A stretch of 64,000 bases of DNA from Zea mays (lineage: Eukaryota; Streptophyta; Magnoliopsida; Poales; Poaceae): NCBI RefSeq assembly GCF_902167145.1, contig NC_050097.1, positions 114,423,982-114,487,981 on the forward strand, given 5' to 3'. The notes under the pieces are model-generated. The model was given only the letters and a program-made list of their open reading frames with translations. It was not told the DNA's origin and did no database searches. Shown piece after piece: positions 1 through 10,832 of this stretch (positions are counted from its first letter, which is position 1; the number at the start of each line of letters is the position of its first letter). The position numbers and the translations under genes were made by a program.

Positions 1-120
1 CTTGTAATTTTTCTTTCTTATTTAGCTCCACGAGAGCCAAATCCCCCAAAAGGATGTAAAATGTAAAATCTGAGCATGCACCATTGAGTGCAGAGAGAAA
101 AAAAAGAAGAAAAGCAGGGA

Positions 121-360
121 GAAGCTCAAAAGTCGTCCCCAAGGGGATGTAGAGCATGACGAAGCTACAAAAAGTCGTTCCTAAGGGAGCGTAGCGTAAG
201 TTTTCTGCTCAAAAGTCGTTCCTAAGGGAATGCAAAGCCAAATACCGCCGAAATATAAGGCGAAGAAGTTCAAAAGTCGTTCCTAAGGGGATGCAGAACT
301 TATACCACCGAAATAGAAGGTGAAAAAGCTCAAAAGACGTTCCTAAGGGTATGCAGAGTC
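121..360 (+). repeat. degenerate tandem repeat in retrotransposon 3' UTR, about 50-65 bp unit
   Basis: The phrase CTCAAAAGTCGTTCCTAAGG recurs with small changes near 127, 169, 209, 270 and 330. It is followed each time by a G/A-rich ATGCAGAGC-like tail and, in the later units, by an ATACC(G/A)CCGAAATA spacer. Five imperfect copies are visible. Such arrays are known in the 3' UTR of Tat elements and have been proposed as seeds of satellite DNA. Confidence 0.8.
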
Positions 361-830
361 TGGGTGTGGCTTCGTGTGCGTGTGTTTGGACATTCATTTG
401 CACATTACATCACATCATTCATTGCATTCATACACATTCATGTAGACATTCGTAGGATCATCATCTTCATAACATAGAGTACAAACAGATGCTTCGACTT
501 TGATGATAATGCTTCGATAAAAAGCAAAGATATGCTTCGTTGTGTACGAAAAGAAGGGAAGGTGTTTTTCGTCTGCGGCTCAAAAGATACAAGTTTCGTC
601 CACATCAAAGTAATTCACACACGGATGAAAAGGTAAAAATATATTACAAGGTATGGACAAATTTACAGAGTAATGTTTGATTCCTAAATTACAAAATCTT
701 TTACAAGGATAATTCAAATGTCTCTAAAGCTTTGTGCAGCGGCTTCATCAGTCTCCGTCAAGCTTCGATTTATTAACCTTCGGCATCATCATCCTGTACA
801 CAACAAAGCAGTATAAGGTAAAAAGTAATC

Positions 831-3722
831 TCAAGAGAAGGTAACCAATAGGTACAAGTTTAATACCAGCTTAAGATGACTTCGAGCTTCGACACTAGCT
901 AAGTCCCGCCCACCCTTCGTCCAAATTTGTGTTAAAAATCTATTTCCAATGCTTCGGGCTAGGCTGGGGATATCAGTTAAGTCCGCTGGTGATAGACTGC
1001 AGTTCAGCCTGTTTACAATCTTTCCGTGCGTGCAACCAGCCTTCATAAAAGCTACAGCTGTGTCGTGATAAGCCAGCAGGGCACAGGAGTCGCCGTGCCC
1101 AGCTATAACTTCATCAAGCACCTCAACTTCGCTTTCAATATGCTCGAAGGTGCTGGGCAAGTCTTCAACCGAAGGTTCAAATTTGTCAGAGCTGGCTCCC
1201 ACTGAGTTGAAGACCTATCTCAGCTGTTGCACGCATCGGTTGCCGAAGTTCAAACATTTGTTTTGAAGCTCTTTTAACGATTTTTGCAGATTCGAACTTT
1301 TCTTGACTTCGGCTTCAAGCTTCGCATCAAAATTCCTCTTTTCTTGCTTGAAGCTTTCTGATTTTCGGAGGAGTTGATCATTTAATCTGGCAACTTCGGC
1401 TTGAGCTTCTGCCAATGAACCCTCCATTGTTTGAAGAAGGTAATCTTTCTTTTCTAGAGAAGCTTCATGGTCTTTAATTTTCTTCTCCAAGCCCTCGATT
1501 ATAATTTCATTCTTTTTATCTTCGAGGTCCTGTTGCATTCTCAAGGCTTTGCTCAGTAGCATAATCTGTGCAAAAATAACCTTCATCATAATCTTTGCTC
1601 CATCACAAAACAATAAAAAGTCGAGGAAAAAACTTTACCTTAAAGTTGGAATAGAACAAGCTGCCGATGATATGTTGTCATCGGTAGCTGCTAATGTCAG
1701 CTTCAAGCTTCGGAAAACCAACACTCTTCGCCAGAGTGCTGATAATCTTTGCCCCAGTACGGTCTCGAATACATCCTAAGGCTTCTTCGTTAATTCCGCC
1801 AAAGAGCATGGCTCCTGGCTGGTAGCCACAGGATATAGCATACTCCTGCAGCTCCTCCTTCTTAGCCTTGGATAATTCTTGACCAATTAGATTTTGAAAT
1901 TTGAAGCCTTTTTCTTCCGAAGTATCTTCGGCAATTTCTTTTCCTTTCTCAGGCATTTCGGCCAGGAATTCTTCTGTAGCCACAGCAGTCTCCTCTGCGG
2001 CCAAATCCAAGAGCACTTTATCAATAGCAGATAGTGTACTCTCCAGATTGGTAGCTTTGGCAGCCGCAGCTTCGACAGAAGTAGCAACTTTGGCAGCTGG
2101 TGTCATTTTTTATGCTGAGGCCGGCGGGTGCGTTTCCTCAATGGCTTGCATAACGGTAACAATTCTTCGCTTTTTTGGCCCAACCGCCTTTTTCGTTGCG
2201 GAAGGCTCGTCCTTCTTCTGTAAAAGCTTCGTCAGTTGCGGCCCCAGAGGACTTAGCAGCTTGATAGGTAAAGATTCGGTCATTACCTTTAAAATTTCTT
2301 CTACTTCGGCAGCAGAAGGCGTCGAGGGAGCTTCCTCTTCTATCTCAGCCATCTTTGGCTCTGGAGTTGTAGTTTTTTCTTCTTCAAAGTTGCCACCTTC
2401 GGCTCAGGACTGGATTTTCTCTTTTTCAGAGCTTTTTCGTCCTCTTTTACCATCCTAGCAGCATGTCTGCTCATAACACTGACAACCCTTTTTCTCTTTG
2501 GCCCTTGGGCACCCTTTCTTAGCCGTTCATAGTCAGGGTATTCAAAATTTAAAGCATCCATTACCCGATTCAACCTTCATTTTGGTCGGGTGCCGAAGGC
2601 TGCAGTCATCAGTTGATCTTGTTTTTTGGTATAATTGCCCAAAATTTCGTTGCACATAGCCTCAATCACCTCTAGCCACTCTTGGCAAGGCTCTTTGAAT
2701 TGTTTCTCAAACTTGAAGTGATAGGGCAATCGAACAAGTTCATCCTTCTTCTTTGTTCCTTTCAGTTTCGGCATACTCCATTCACTTAATGTTGGAGATA
2801 CCCTGTTTGCCAAGTATTCTTGCACTAGATCCCTGTTGCTGATATGTTCAGCCACCACTCTGAATTCTGCTATAGCTAGCTGACATGGTAACCCTGGCTT
2901 CATGTTGCATAAGGGTCTGGTCATCCCGAAGCTTAAACTCAGTGGGCTCATGACCAGCGTCTTCAGCTTCTCCCTCTTCTTCTCATCGGCCTTGATATAA
3001 AACCACTCACTTTTCCAGCCAGTTGGCCACTTGGTGCGATAACTGAGGACCAGAGCCTTCATATCCTTGCGATACGCGAAGTTATAACAACCAAAATTTT
3101 CATGTAGCCCGTCTTCTCTGGCCTTCGTTTGGTAATCTCTGGCCTTCGTTTGGTAATGCAGCTTATGCACTCGGCAAAAAGCTTCAGCATTTGGGTCCAT
3201 CCCTTGGCTTTGAAGGGCCCAGATGAAAATGCTGAGCCTAATGATGGCGTTAGGTGTCAGCTGATGAAGAAAAATCTCAAAACTATCCAAAACTTCTCCA
3301 ATCATTTTGTTCAAAGGAAACCTTAATCCTGCCCTGAAAAAGCTTTTGAAAACCACTACTTCGTCATCCTTCATCTTAGGAGTGGTTTCTTCTCCACCAA
3401 AACGAATAAGCTTCTTCTCAGCTTCTCCGAAGTAGCTCAATTTTATCATCATGGGCATATCAGCTTCATACACAGTAGATTTTTCAAAATCCAAGTGGCT
3501 GGGTTTTGATGAGATCAGAATGCTATGATCTTCTTCTTCATCAGCATTTTCTTCCTCAACATCAGCTTGTTCAGCTTCGGCAGCAGGTGCACCTTCTTCA
3601 ATGGCTCCCTCTGTCACAACTAATCCTGATTGTCTCATAACTTTGGAGATCGGAGCTGTTTCAGTAGTTTTAGTCTCCTCCCCTTCACGGGTCACCCTCG
3701 TAGTCGAGTGCACTCTGGCCAT
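831..3722 (-). pseudogene. antisense ORF of Tat element (putative gypsy-type transposon domain plus coiled coil)
   Basis: Reading starts at an ATG at 3722. The first 381 codons hold an acidic N-terminus and a segment resembling the 'putative gypsy type transposon' domain (Pfam Transposase_28), e.g. FFRAGLRFPLN and QLTPNAIIRLSIF near 3230-3340. A Lys/Glu-rich linker, a conserved C-terminal block and a coiled coil (about 1230-1560) follow. A 73-bp intron fits at 1566-1638 (AAG|GTAAAG ... GCACAG|ATT), and reading frames on both sides agree with it. The frame is broken by in-frame stops at 2577-2579, 2110-2112, 1678-1680 and 1215-1217. A one-base shift also falls around a run of six A near 2370-2390. 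The function of this protein family is unknown; it is antisense to gag-pol in relatives. This is a decayed copy. The domain name is recalled, not searched. Confidence 0.72.
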
Positions 3723-3920
3723 CTGATGAATCTTTTTGTGGTTTTTACAAAGCTGATGATTTTTACAGTTTTTATGAAGCTCTTTCTTTTGCCAAAGCTA
3801 ATTCAAAAGAGATGGTTCGCTCGAGAATGCGGTGAAAAAGCTTTGACTATGGTTGAATTTTTCACCAGCACAACAGTGCAATGGCAATGAATGTTGTGGT
3901 AACTTCACACCTACCCGTCT

Positions 3921-3930
3921 GTTTATATAG
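3921..3930 (-). promoter_or_regulatory. TATA box for the antisense ORF
   Basis: On the minus strand the sequence reads CTATATAAAC, a near-perfect plant TATA box about 200 bp upstream of the antisense ATG at 3722. The placement fits a transcript starting near 3890 and running away from the 3' LTR. Confidence 0.5.
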
Positions 3931-4168
3931 TGCTGCAGGTGGGAAGGTGAATCGCCAAGTCGTCCGTACCCGCCGAACAGTCACTCGCACCCGCTGAACG
4001 GTTGACCACTACCCGCTGTGTGGTGGGCCACCTCGCGCCCGGAATACTTTAATCGTTTCTACGAGCTCAGGGAAGGTATTTTTCGGACCTTCGGCATTCT
4101 AAAGCCTTGAAGATTTTTCACGGATCAAGCTCGTTACGAAAAACAATCTAGCACCGCGAAGGGGCTAC

Positions 4169-4794
4169 TGTTGGGGGCCTGCTTCGTCGCCGAAGGTCCT
4201 TTAAGAAGAAGCACCTTTGAAAGATCAGCGTATAATCAAACACAACGCGAAGGTACACACGAAGTTGCTGTCCAAGGAGCTTCGGCCTAATGGTACGCCT
4301 TGAGACGAAGGGCTGCGCCGACTTAAAGAGGAAAAGACCGATCAGTCCATGATAATTTGTGTCATGATTGAAACTAGTTATCAAGGTCACAAATGTAATT
4401 TTGACCGGGCTGCGTCCCGTGCCTTTAAATAGGTGAACAGTACCCCCGTACTGTTCACGCTGACTTGTATTCGCTCATGTGTGACGCTTGGACTTTTACC
4501 TTCTGTCAAGCCAAAGGTACAAATGTAATTCAATATTGTTTCTGTTTATCCATGATAATATAGAGAAGAGATATTAATAATATCATATGATTATTCATGT
4601 TGCCTCTCATATTTCATATGCTTCTACTTCCATTATTGTACACTGTGATTATGAAGGTACATCCTTCATAACCTTCGTCTGGAGATCATTAAATCCTAAG
4701 GGAGATAATGCTTCGAAGGACGAAGGGCTTTAACCATTAATATTTTGTGTTTCCTTGTTCTTGATTCATAGCCTTTGAGAACAAGTCCCCAACA
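4169..4794 (+). repeat. 3' LTR of the Tat element (626 bp)
   Basis: It starts TGTTGGGGGCC and ends GTCCCCAACA, so it has TG...CA ends extended to a short inverted repeat (TGTTGGGG/CCCCAACA). A TATA-like TTTAAATAGG lies near 4424 on the plus strand, consistent with a U3 promoter about 255 bp into the LTR. The partner LTR is outside the window. Confidence 0.75.
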
Positions 4795-5240
4795 CTGCAT
4801 CAGGTCCGACCTTCGAGCCGCTGGGCAGTGCGATGTCGTCGATCCCCATCGTGTCGACGCGCTAGGGGGAGGAACGCCATAAGAGCGACATGCGAGCTTC
4901 AATGCGTCGAATCCAGCTGAATCCCCGTAGGATCTCGCGTACAGAGTGAGGGAGGAGGGAGTTATGGCGGATGTGGTGCTAGAGGTTGGCAGGGCGTGGT
5001 GGGGTAGGAGCGAAGCTCACCTGCATGCGATTAATGGTGGCGTTGGGCAATCAGGATCCAGAGAGATCCGATGACGATGGACTTGAGGGAACAGGATGTG
5101 GGGTGGAATGGGCCAGCCGAGGGAGGTGGTCGGGGTAGGGGATGGACTGGGTGGCCGTGGTGGTAGATATGCGTTCGGTCGCCGTGGGGGAGGCGCCGGG
5201 TGTGGACGAGGATGGAGAACAACGTACCCTAAATTCCATC
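4795..5240. other. GC-rich single-copy-looking stretch, no supported gene
   Basis: This lies between the Tat 3' LTR and the probable left end of the Harbinger element. It is GC-rich with several overlapping open frames on both strands, none with a recognisable domain. A possible minus-strand splice donor (GCAG|GTGAGC near 5010) hints at a host first exon, but nothing confirms it. Confidence 0.3.
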
Positions 5241-5935
5241 GTCTGCAGCGGTCTCCGCTTTCCCTCCCTTCCCCTAACACTGTTCACCGTTTAGGGGAAA
5301 CAGTGTCCCCCTTTCCCCCGCAACGACGCGCCCTACGGCCTCCTCTCCGACGCGCTCCCCTTCTCTCTCATGCCAGATGAAGCGGTACACTGTTCACTCC
5401 ACCGCTCCTGCTTATCGCGTAAGCCGTCGCCTGTGCCACACCGAGGAAAGTTCTCGGTCCACTTCTCTTGCTCTGACGTGTCTGTCGAAGTCGAGCGAAA
5501 TCGGGCGACGCGGCGGTGGATCTGCCGGCGGAAGGCCGATTCTGAGCCGGTCGAGGTCGGCGACGAGCAGGACGAAGTGGAGCACGTCGAGTTCGTCAGC
5601 ACTCAATCCCGTTCGTGGAGGAAGACGAAGCGCCCACAAATCCAACTGCTCCGAGGCTTTTCGTCGCCGCATGTGAGCTTTTCCAGTCGGAGCGTGGACG
5701 ACATCCTCAGATCTGGAGTTGCTCGCTTCGATTCGTCGTGTTGCGGCCCAGATCTTCTGTTCTTTAGGTATGACCGTGATCTGCAATCTGCTCCCAAGTT
5801 CATCAGTCTTCCTTCATTTTTCGAATTTGTACGTGCTTAGTTCCTAAACATACATGTAAAGGAGCCGATTCGAATACTAGCAGCAGCACAAGTGTACATG
5901 GATCTGCTCTACCGTTTAGGGTTTAGTTAACACAC

Positions 5936-6500
5936 TTCAACAACCTTTCATTTCCTTCCTAAACATACATGTGCATGCTTCATCCTGGGTTAACCCAAAT
6001 ACCTCAAACCTCAACCCTAACTAATCCATGCTCATTCTATACTTCATAACTTGATTTCTTTAGTACATATGACATCTTGATTACTCCACATTTTTCTGTG
6101 CCTCATGTTATGTAAAAAAGCAGGAGTTGTTAATGTTTTTTGGAACATTAACCTGTTTCCTTATTCAGGTGTTATGATACTATGTTAACCAATAAATGAA
6201 CAATATCTTTTTGCTCTTTCAACAATCTATAATTTCCTTCGTAAACGTACATGTGCAACCTTGATCCTGGGTTAACCCGAATACCTCATACCTAAACCCT
6301 GCCTACTTCATGGTCATTCTATAGTTCATAACTTCATTTTTTTACATAAGACATCTTTATTACTTCATAATATTGTGTGCCTCATGTTATGTAAAAAAGC
6401 AGGTAGGTTAATGTTTTTTGGAACATTAAGTGGTTTCGTTAATCAGGTGTTCTGATTGTAAGTTACCTAATTTATGGTATAATATATGTTTGATCTTTCA
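5936..6500. repeat. tandem duplication, about 280 bp unit, in the Harbinger leader intron
   Basis: Two adjacent copies begin with TTCAACAA(C/T)CT at 5936 and 6218. They share ACATGTGCA, CCTGGGTTAACCC, CCTCATGTTATGTAAAAAAG and ATGTTTTTTGGAACATTAA in the same order. Spacing between matched motifs is 279-282 bp. The copies differ by numerous substitutions and small indels, so the duplication is not recent. Confidence 0.85.
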
Positions 6501-6861
6501 TATAGTTAATGAGTACATCATGTGAAATACAAGTTCTGATGCTATTGTTCACCATAATTAGCCTATTAACATATACATCATCAGTATGCGTTAAGACTTT
6601 TCTGTGTTTTCATGTACTCAATTGTTTTGTTCAAGTATAGTCACATACAATGGTCACAGTATTGTGTAGAATATGAGTCCTGCTTCCATGATCATTATAT
6701 GTCCCTGGCAACAATATGAGCCATGCTTTCATTAACATTATATGTCCCTGCCTACAATTTTGTTCTTCAATTAGTGTACTTATTCATTCCATGTGTCTAT
6801 ATGCTTTGTAAGGGTATGCACTTGTTACTTCATATATTAATTGTTTGCAGCACATATCATC

Positions 6862-7254
6862 ATGGCATCCTCGACAGAAGAAAACATGAAGGCTTGGCTC
6901 AAAGTCCTTGTTGACTGTGCCGAGGATGCCACCAAATCACTCGGTGGTTTAGTAGGTCATGCTTTAGACCACATGCATGATGAAGAGATCATAGCTAGAA
7001 CCTTGTTTGCCATCAAAGAAAGACTAGAATTGCTACAGCAAGATGCCTTAGAGGCAAAAGTGCAAGCATTTCCAAAAATTGCTAAGTACCAGGGGGATGA
7101 CATAAGTCTTGAACCTACAACTTTGTCGACCCCTCCAATAGTTACTGATTGATCTTTTGATGAAGATGAGATGTACTGGCCCGAAGTCAGTGATGAGTGG
7201 TACTTCAACGATTCTAATAGGTCTACGCGCAATAGCTACTGGAATATTTATTAG
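6862..7254 (+). pseudogene. unrecognised small ORF inside the Pong-like element
   Basis: An ATG at 6862 sits just after a good splice acceptor (TTGTTTGCAG at 6841-6850) and opens a 96-codon frame beginning MASSTEENMKAWL. A single TGA at 7150-7152 interrupts it. The same frame then continues through an acidic, Trp/Tyr-rich tail (e.g. DEDEMYWPEVSDEW) to TAG at 7252-7254, about 130 residues in all. The tail has protein-like composition, suggesting the TGA is a mutation. No domain is recognised: the N-terminal half is predicted helical, with no membrane segment or Cys/His motif. It lies between the 5' leader intron and ORF1 on the same strand, so it may be an extra gene of this transposon family or a captured exon. 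Confidence 0.5.
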
Positions 7255-7637
7255 CCATGTATTCCAGCTTCAGAGAGATGACATCCTTTTGAACTTATAA
7301 GTAGTCATCTACAGGCAACAACTCTTAGGTTGTGTGCTCTGAAATGACATTTTAGTTGTCATCTCTGTTTCAGTCTTAGTGGTATGTAGTTCCCATAAGC
7401 AAGTTTTATGTACGGAATTGCCTACTTATTTGTAGTATGATGACTCTGTTATCATCAAGTTGTGTTGTTGCTAGTCAAACAGTTGATCACAACCTTTGAT
7501 CATTATTTTGCTTCTATAAGTGCTTCGTCTGTTATCATGTTTACCTTTTTATCCGAAATATGTTTGTTCATTATAATGTGCATTGCATTGAGTTTACACC
7601 ATTTCACTTCATTCGTCCCATGTGCACAAATCATAGA

Positions 7638-9051
7638 ATGGACCTAGCAAACAATGCCACAAATTCTCAGGCGATGTCACACAATTCAACTGGTCAGGAA
7701 TTTCCCACTCCACCACCGTTATGGCCTAGGGGCTTCATTCACCATCATCCTATGGATTGCAACATGATGGGCAACATTAATTTTCCTAATCCATCAAATG
7801 GTCCAATAATAATGTGGGCTCCCATTCAGATAGGAAATACAAGTTCTGAATCAACCATGCTTCCAACCTCACAATCTGCTGTATATTGGAACCATTACAT
7901 GAACTTTGTCAGGAATCCTCTAGGTTTAGTTCAAGTCAATCCTTTTGCAGATTCCTTTCCAGGTTCAAATACTAGTACACCATTGCAGGGTTCGAATACA
8001 GTACCTTCATTACCTGTGAACTTGGAGTCTGATGCTGAACATAGTGTTCAGGACATCAATAGTCCTGTAAAGACTCCTACACCTGTTAGCAAACCAAAGA
8101 AAACAAAGGAACAAAACTTTACTGCTGCTGAAGACCTTCTACTTTGCACAACATGGTTGCAAATTAGTAGTGATCCTATTGTCAACATTGGACAAAGGAA
8201 GGAGGGACTTTGAGCACGAATAGAAAAAAGATACAACGAACAAAGGGGCGAGTACCCTTGTAGAATGAATCGAGCACTTAGCAGCAGATGGGACAAGATT
8301 CGAGCAGATGTTAGTAAGTTCTCGGGGTGCTACGCAAGAGTTCTCCGAGAGAAACAAAGTGGCTTGACTGACGATGACAAGGTTAGCACTGACGTAGAGA
8401 ATTTATGAACTGTTTGTACTTAGCTCCATCTTTGCAAAGTGGTAGGCATATGCTTATTGATTCCTTACTTTTGCAGACTTCCAAGGCGGCTACTTTGTTT
8501 GCACATGAGGAGAACAAACCATTCCATTTTATGCATTGCTAGCATAAACTGAAGGGGAACCCAAATGGGAGAGCATTTGTCAAGGACCTTCTTTCCGAGG
8601 ATTACATGGAAAAGCAATCGGATCTTCTGGTGGTCCTACAATTGCTGTAGAAGAATCTAATAGTGGTTCTGCTGGTTTGACAGGAAAACGACCTCTTGGC
8701 CGTGATTCTTGTAAATCAGAGAGAAAGAAAGTTGTGTCATCATCGTCGACAGAATACTTAAGCCGTCTCCAAGATTTAACTGAAAAACAAATTCAGCGCT
8801 GCATAGAAAAGGGTGAGAAGAAAGATAAGTTCAATGAACAATACAAGGAACTAGAGAATAAGAGGTTGGACTTAGAAGCAAAAAAGTTAAGCATTCGTGA
8901 AAGGGAATTGAGATTAGAAGAACTCAGATCGGCCAAAGAACAGCTGCAGATGCTGGAGTGTACTCGTGAAGAAGAGGTGGATCCTGAAGTTTGGACTATG
9001 ATGAAGGAGCACAAAAAACACTTGCAGCAGTTCATATTTAGTTTTCGCTAA
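7638..9051 (+). pseudogene. Harbinger/Pong ORF1, Myb/SANT-like DNA-binding protein (broken)
   Basis: ORF1 proteins of PIF/Pong elements bind the transposon ends and work with the transposase. The ATG at 7638 follows a splice-acceptor-like CAAATCATAG. A Pro/Asn/Ser-rich N-terminus leads into a Myb/SANT-like trihelix (FTAAEDLLLCTTWLQIS near 8119-8170, then ARIEKRYNEQRGEY and SSRWDKI). A 95-bp intron fits at 8382-8476 (ACAAG|GTTAGC ... TTTGCAG|ACTTCC). The C-terminus (8677-9051) is a Ser-rich stretch and a long charged coiled coil (ENKRLDLEAKKLSIRE). Damage: TGA at 8211-8213 and TAG at 8538-8540 both replace expected tryptophans, and at least one frameshift lies between about 8560 and 8630. The gene converges on the transposase at 9495. 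Confidence 0.8.
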
Positions 9052-9494
9052 ATGTGTTGTTGTTTGACATGCCGTACTAGTGTTTCCGTATCCGGTTTGC
9101 GAACAATTATATAAGTTCATTGTGTTATTTGTTTTGTCAAACATTATAAAGTTGTTGTATGCATATGTCTTGCAAGACATGTGGGTACTATTAAATGTTG
9201 TAACGTGAGTACTAAATAATATTAGAGTCGTATGTGCAAAGACCTATCATTATTATTTGTTGCATTCTTATGTTGTGGTTTGCTTGTTAAAAAGGTTGTA
9301 CATGTGTAATGTGATAGAATACATTTGCATCACTTAGTCCATGAACAAATGACATCGGCTACTAACTTGTACAACTATCACTTATTGAATTGTAGAAGCA
9401 TAACACGACATAACACGACTAAAACCAAGAAGCCACTTCGGACATTTAACTTATTCAATTTAAGATGCAACTACGTAGTTATGAAACCATACGT

Positions 9495-10832
9495 TCACAT
9501 GCTTCCACGCCGAGCCCACAAATGCTCCACAAGATCATTTTGTAGTGTCGAAGACCTTTCTTGGCGACGAAGATCGAAGTGATTGATCACCCATTCGGAC
9601 CGTCCTTCTTGAATTAGTTGAGATGATTCAATGCCTGAAGTGCTGTCTCCGAAATCTGTGTTTCCTACAAACTCACCTTCGTCTTCGACAATCATGTTGT
9701 GCATGATGATGCATGCTGTTATTATCTCGGTTAAACAATTACGATCCCAACCGTACGCAGGACCATACTGCACCGCCCACCGTGCTTGAAGAACTCCAAA
9801 TGTGCGCTCAATATCCTTTCTGCAACTTTCGTGCATTTGTGTGAAATATACTTTCTTTTCCTCATAAGGGTGTCTAATTGCTTTGACAAAAGTTGGCCAG
9901 TTGGGGTAAATGCCATCAGCTAGGTAATAACCGAAGTTGTAAGCATGACCGTTGATTGTATAATTCACGAGTGGCATTCGACCGCTTGTCATGGGGTCAA
10001 ATACTGGTGATCGGTGAAGCATGTTTATGTCATTATTTGTCCCAGGCTTGCCAAAAAATGCATGCCAAATCCATAGATCGTACGTTGCTACCGCTTCGAG
10101 TATCATCGTAGGTCTTCCATTTCTGCCACAAAACTGTCCACGCCATGTGGTAGGACAGTTCCTCCACTCCCAATGCATGCAATCTATGGAACCCAACATT
10201 CGTGGAAAGCCCCTGGACTCACTATTGTGCATGATGCGTGCAATGTCAGCTTCATTAGGAGTTCGTAGATACCACCCACTAAAATATGTAATGATTGCAC
10301 GACAAAAATGATTAAGGCATTCTCTAGCGGTAGACTCCCCAATTTGAATGTACTCGTCTACGACATCAGTAGGTAACCCATAAGCAAGTATCCGCATTGC
10401 CGCACATACTTTTTGAAGGGGCCCAAGTCCTGGCAGGCCTGTTGCGTCGACCCGTTGCGTAAAGTAACTATCCTGCTGTTGCACTCCTTCCATAATGTGG
10501 ATGAACAACGGCCTACTCATGCGGAACCTATAAAATGTAATAGGTAAATTATGAAGACAATGGTAATGAGAGAACATATCCAGAAAAGTTTGAACTTCGT
10601 ACCTTCTACGAAACACGTGGAGTGGATACACTAGGTTGAGGCCAAAGTAGTGATGGTGGATGAGGTTTTCTCCAGCAAAATGATCCCTGTGAATGATGCG
10701 GCGAGGTATACCGGAACACCTTCAGAGAAGGCGTCTAGCCTCAATGTTGAGGGTAAGAAGAGTGACAAGCATAAGTGTGTTGTCGTCACTATCACTGGAA
10801 TCGGAATCATTGTCCCTATGGAAATGAGACAT
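9495..10832 (-). CDS. PIF/Harbinger transposase (DDE_Tnp_4 family), one in-frame stop
   Basis: It catalyses excision and insertion of PIF/Harbinger elements. Exon 1 runs from an ATG at 10832 to 10603, with an acidic Asp/Ser start and a basic block RRIIHRDHFAGENLIHH. Exon 2 runs 10527-9495. The intron between them (10528-10602) is 75 bp, begins GTACG, ends ATAG, has no stop and is a multiple of three, so reading through it keeps frame. Catalytic-core motifs are in order: GSIDCMHWEW (first Asp), PGTNNDINMLHRSPVF (second Asp), YYLADGIYPNW, and RKDIERTFGVLQARW (Glu), then CIIMHNMIVEDE. The length fits the family (about 420 residues when spliced). Only a TGA at 10722-10724 in exon 1 spoils it; exon 2 is fully open. 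This is the best preserved transposon protein in the window. Confidence 0.9.

Larger units (their letters stand above)
1..4794 (+). mobile_element. Tat-lineage Ty3/gypsy retrotransposon, 3' portion (truncated by window)
   Basis: The stretch ends in an LTR-like block that starts TGTTGGGGG and ends CCCCAACA. It is preceded by a purine-rich tract (GAAGGGG) that can serve as the polypurine tract, so the element reads on the plus strand and the 5' LTR, gag and pol lie left of the window. Between window start and LTR are degenerate tandem repeats and a long antisense ORF. Both are known hallmarks of the 3' untranslated region of Tat-lineage plant elements (Grande/RIRE2/Ogre relatives). The region is rich in CTTCG. 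No RT or integrase is visible here, so the lineage is inferred from the antisense ORF and the layout. The target duplication cannot be tested because the left end is absent. Confidence 0.72.

Noticed and set aside
1..4794. CRISPR-like array suggested by regular short repeats near 121-360
   Set aside because: Units are diverged, without constant spacers, and lie in a plant retrotransposon 3' UTR.
5370..5840. 156-codon plus-strand ORF and an overlapping 124-codon minus-strand ORF
   Set aside because: Both are in the GC-rich leader of the Harbinger element. The plus frame runs into a splice donor at 5767. No recognisable protein, so treated as untranslated leader exon.
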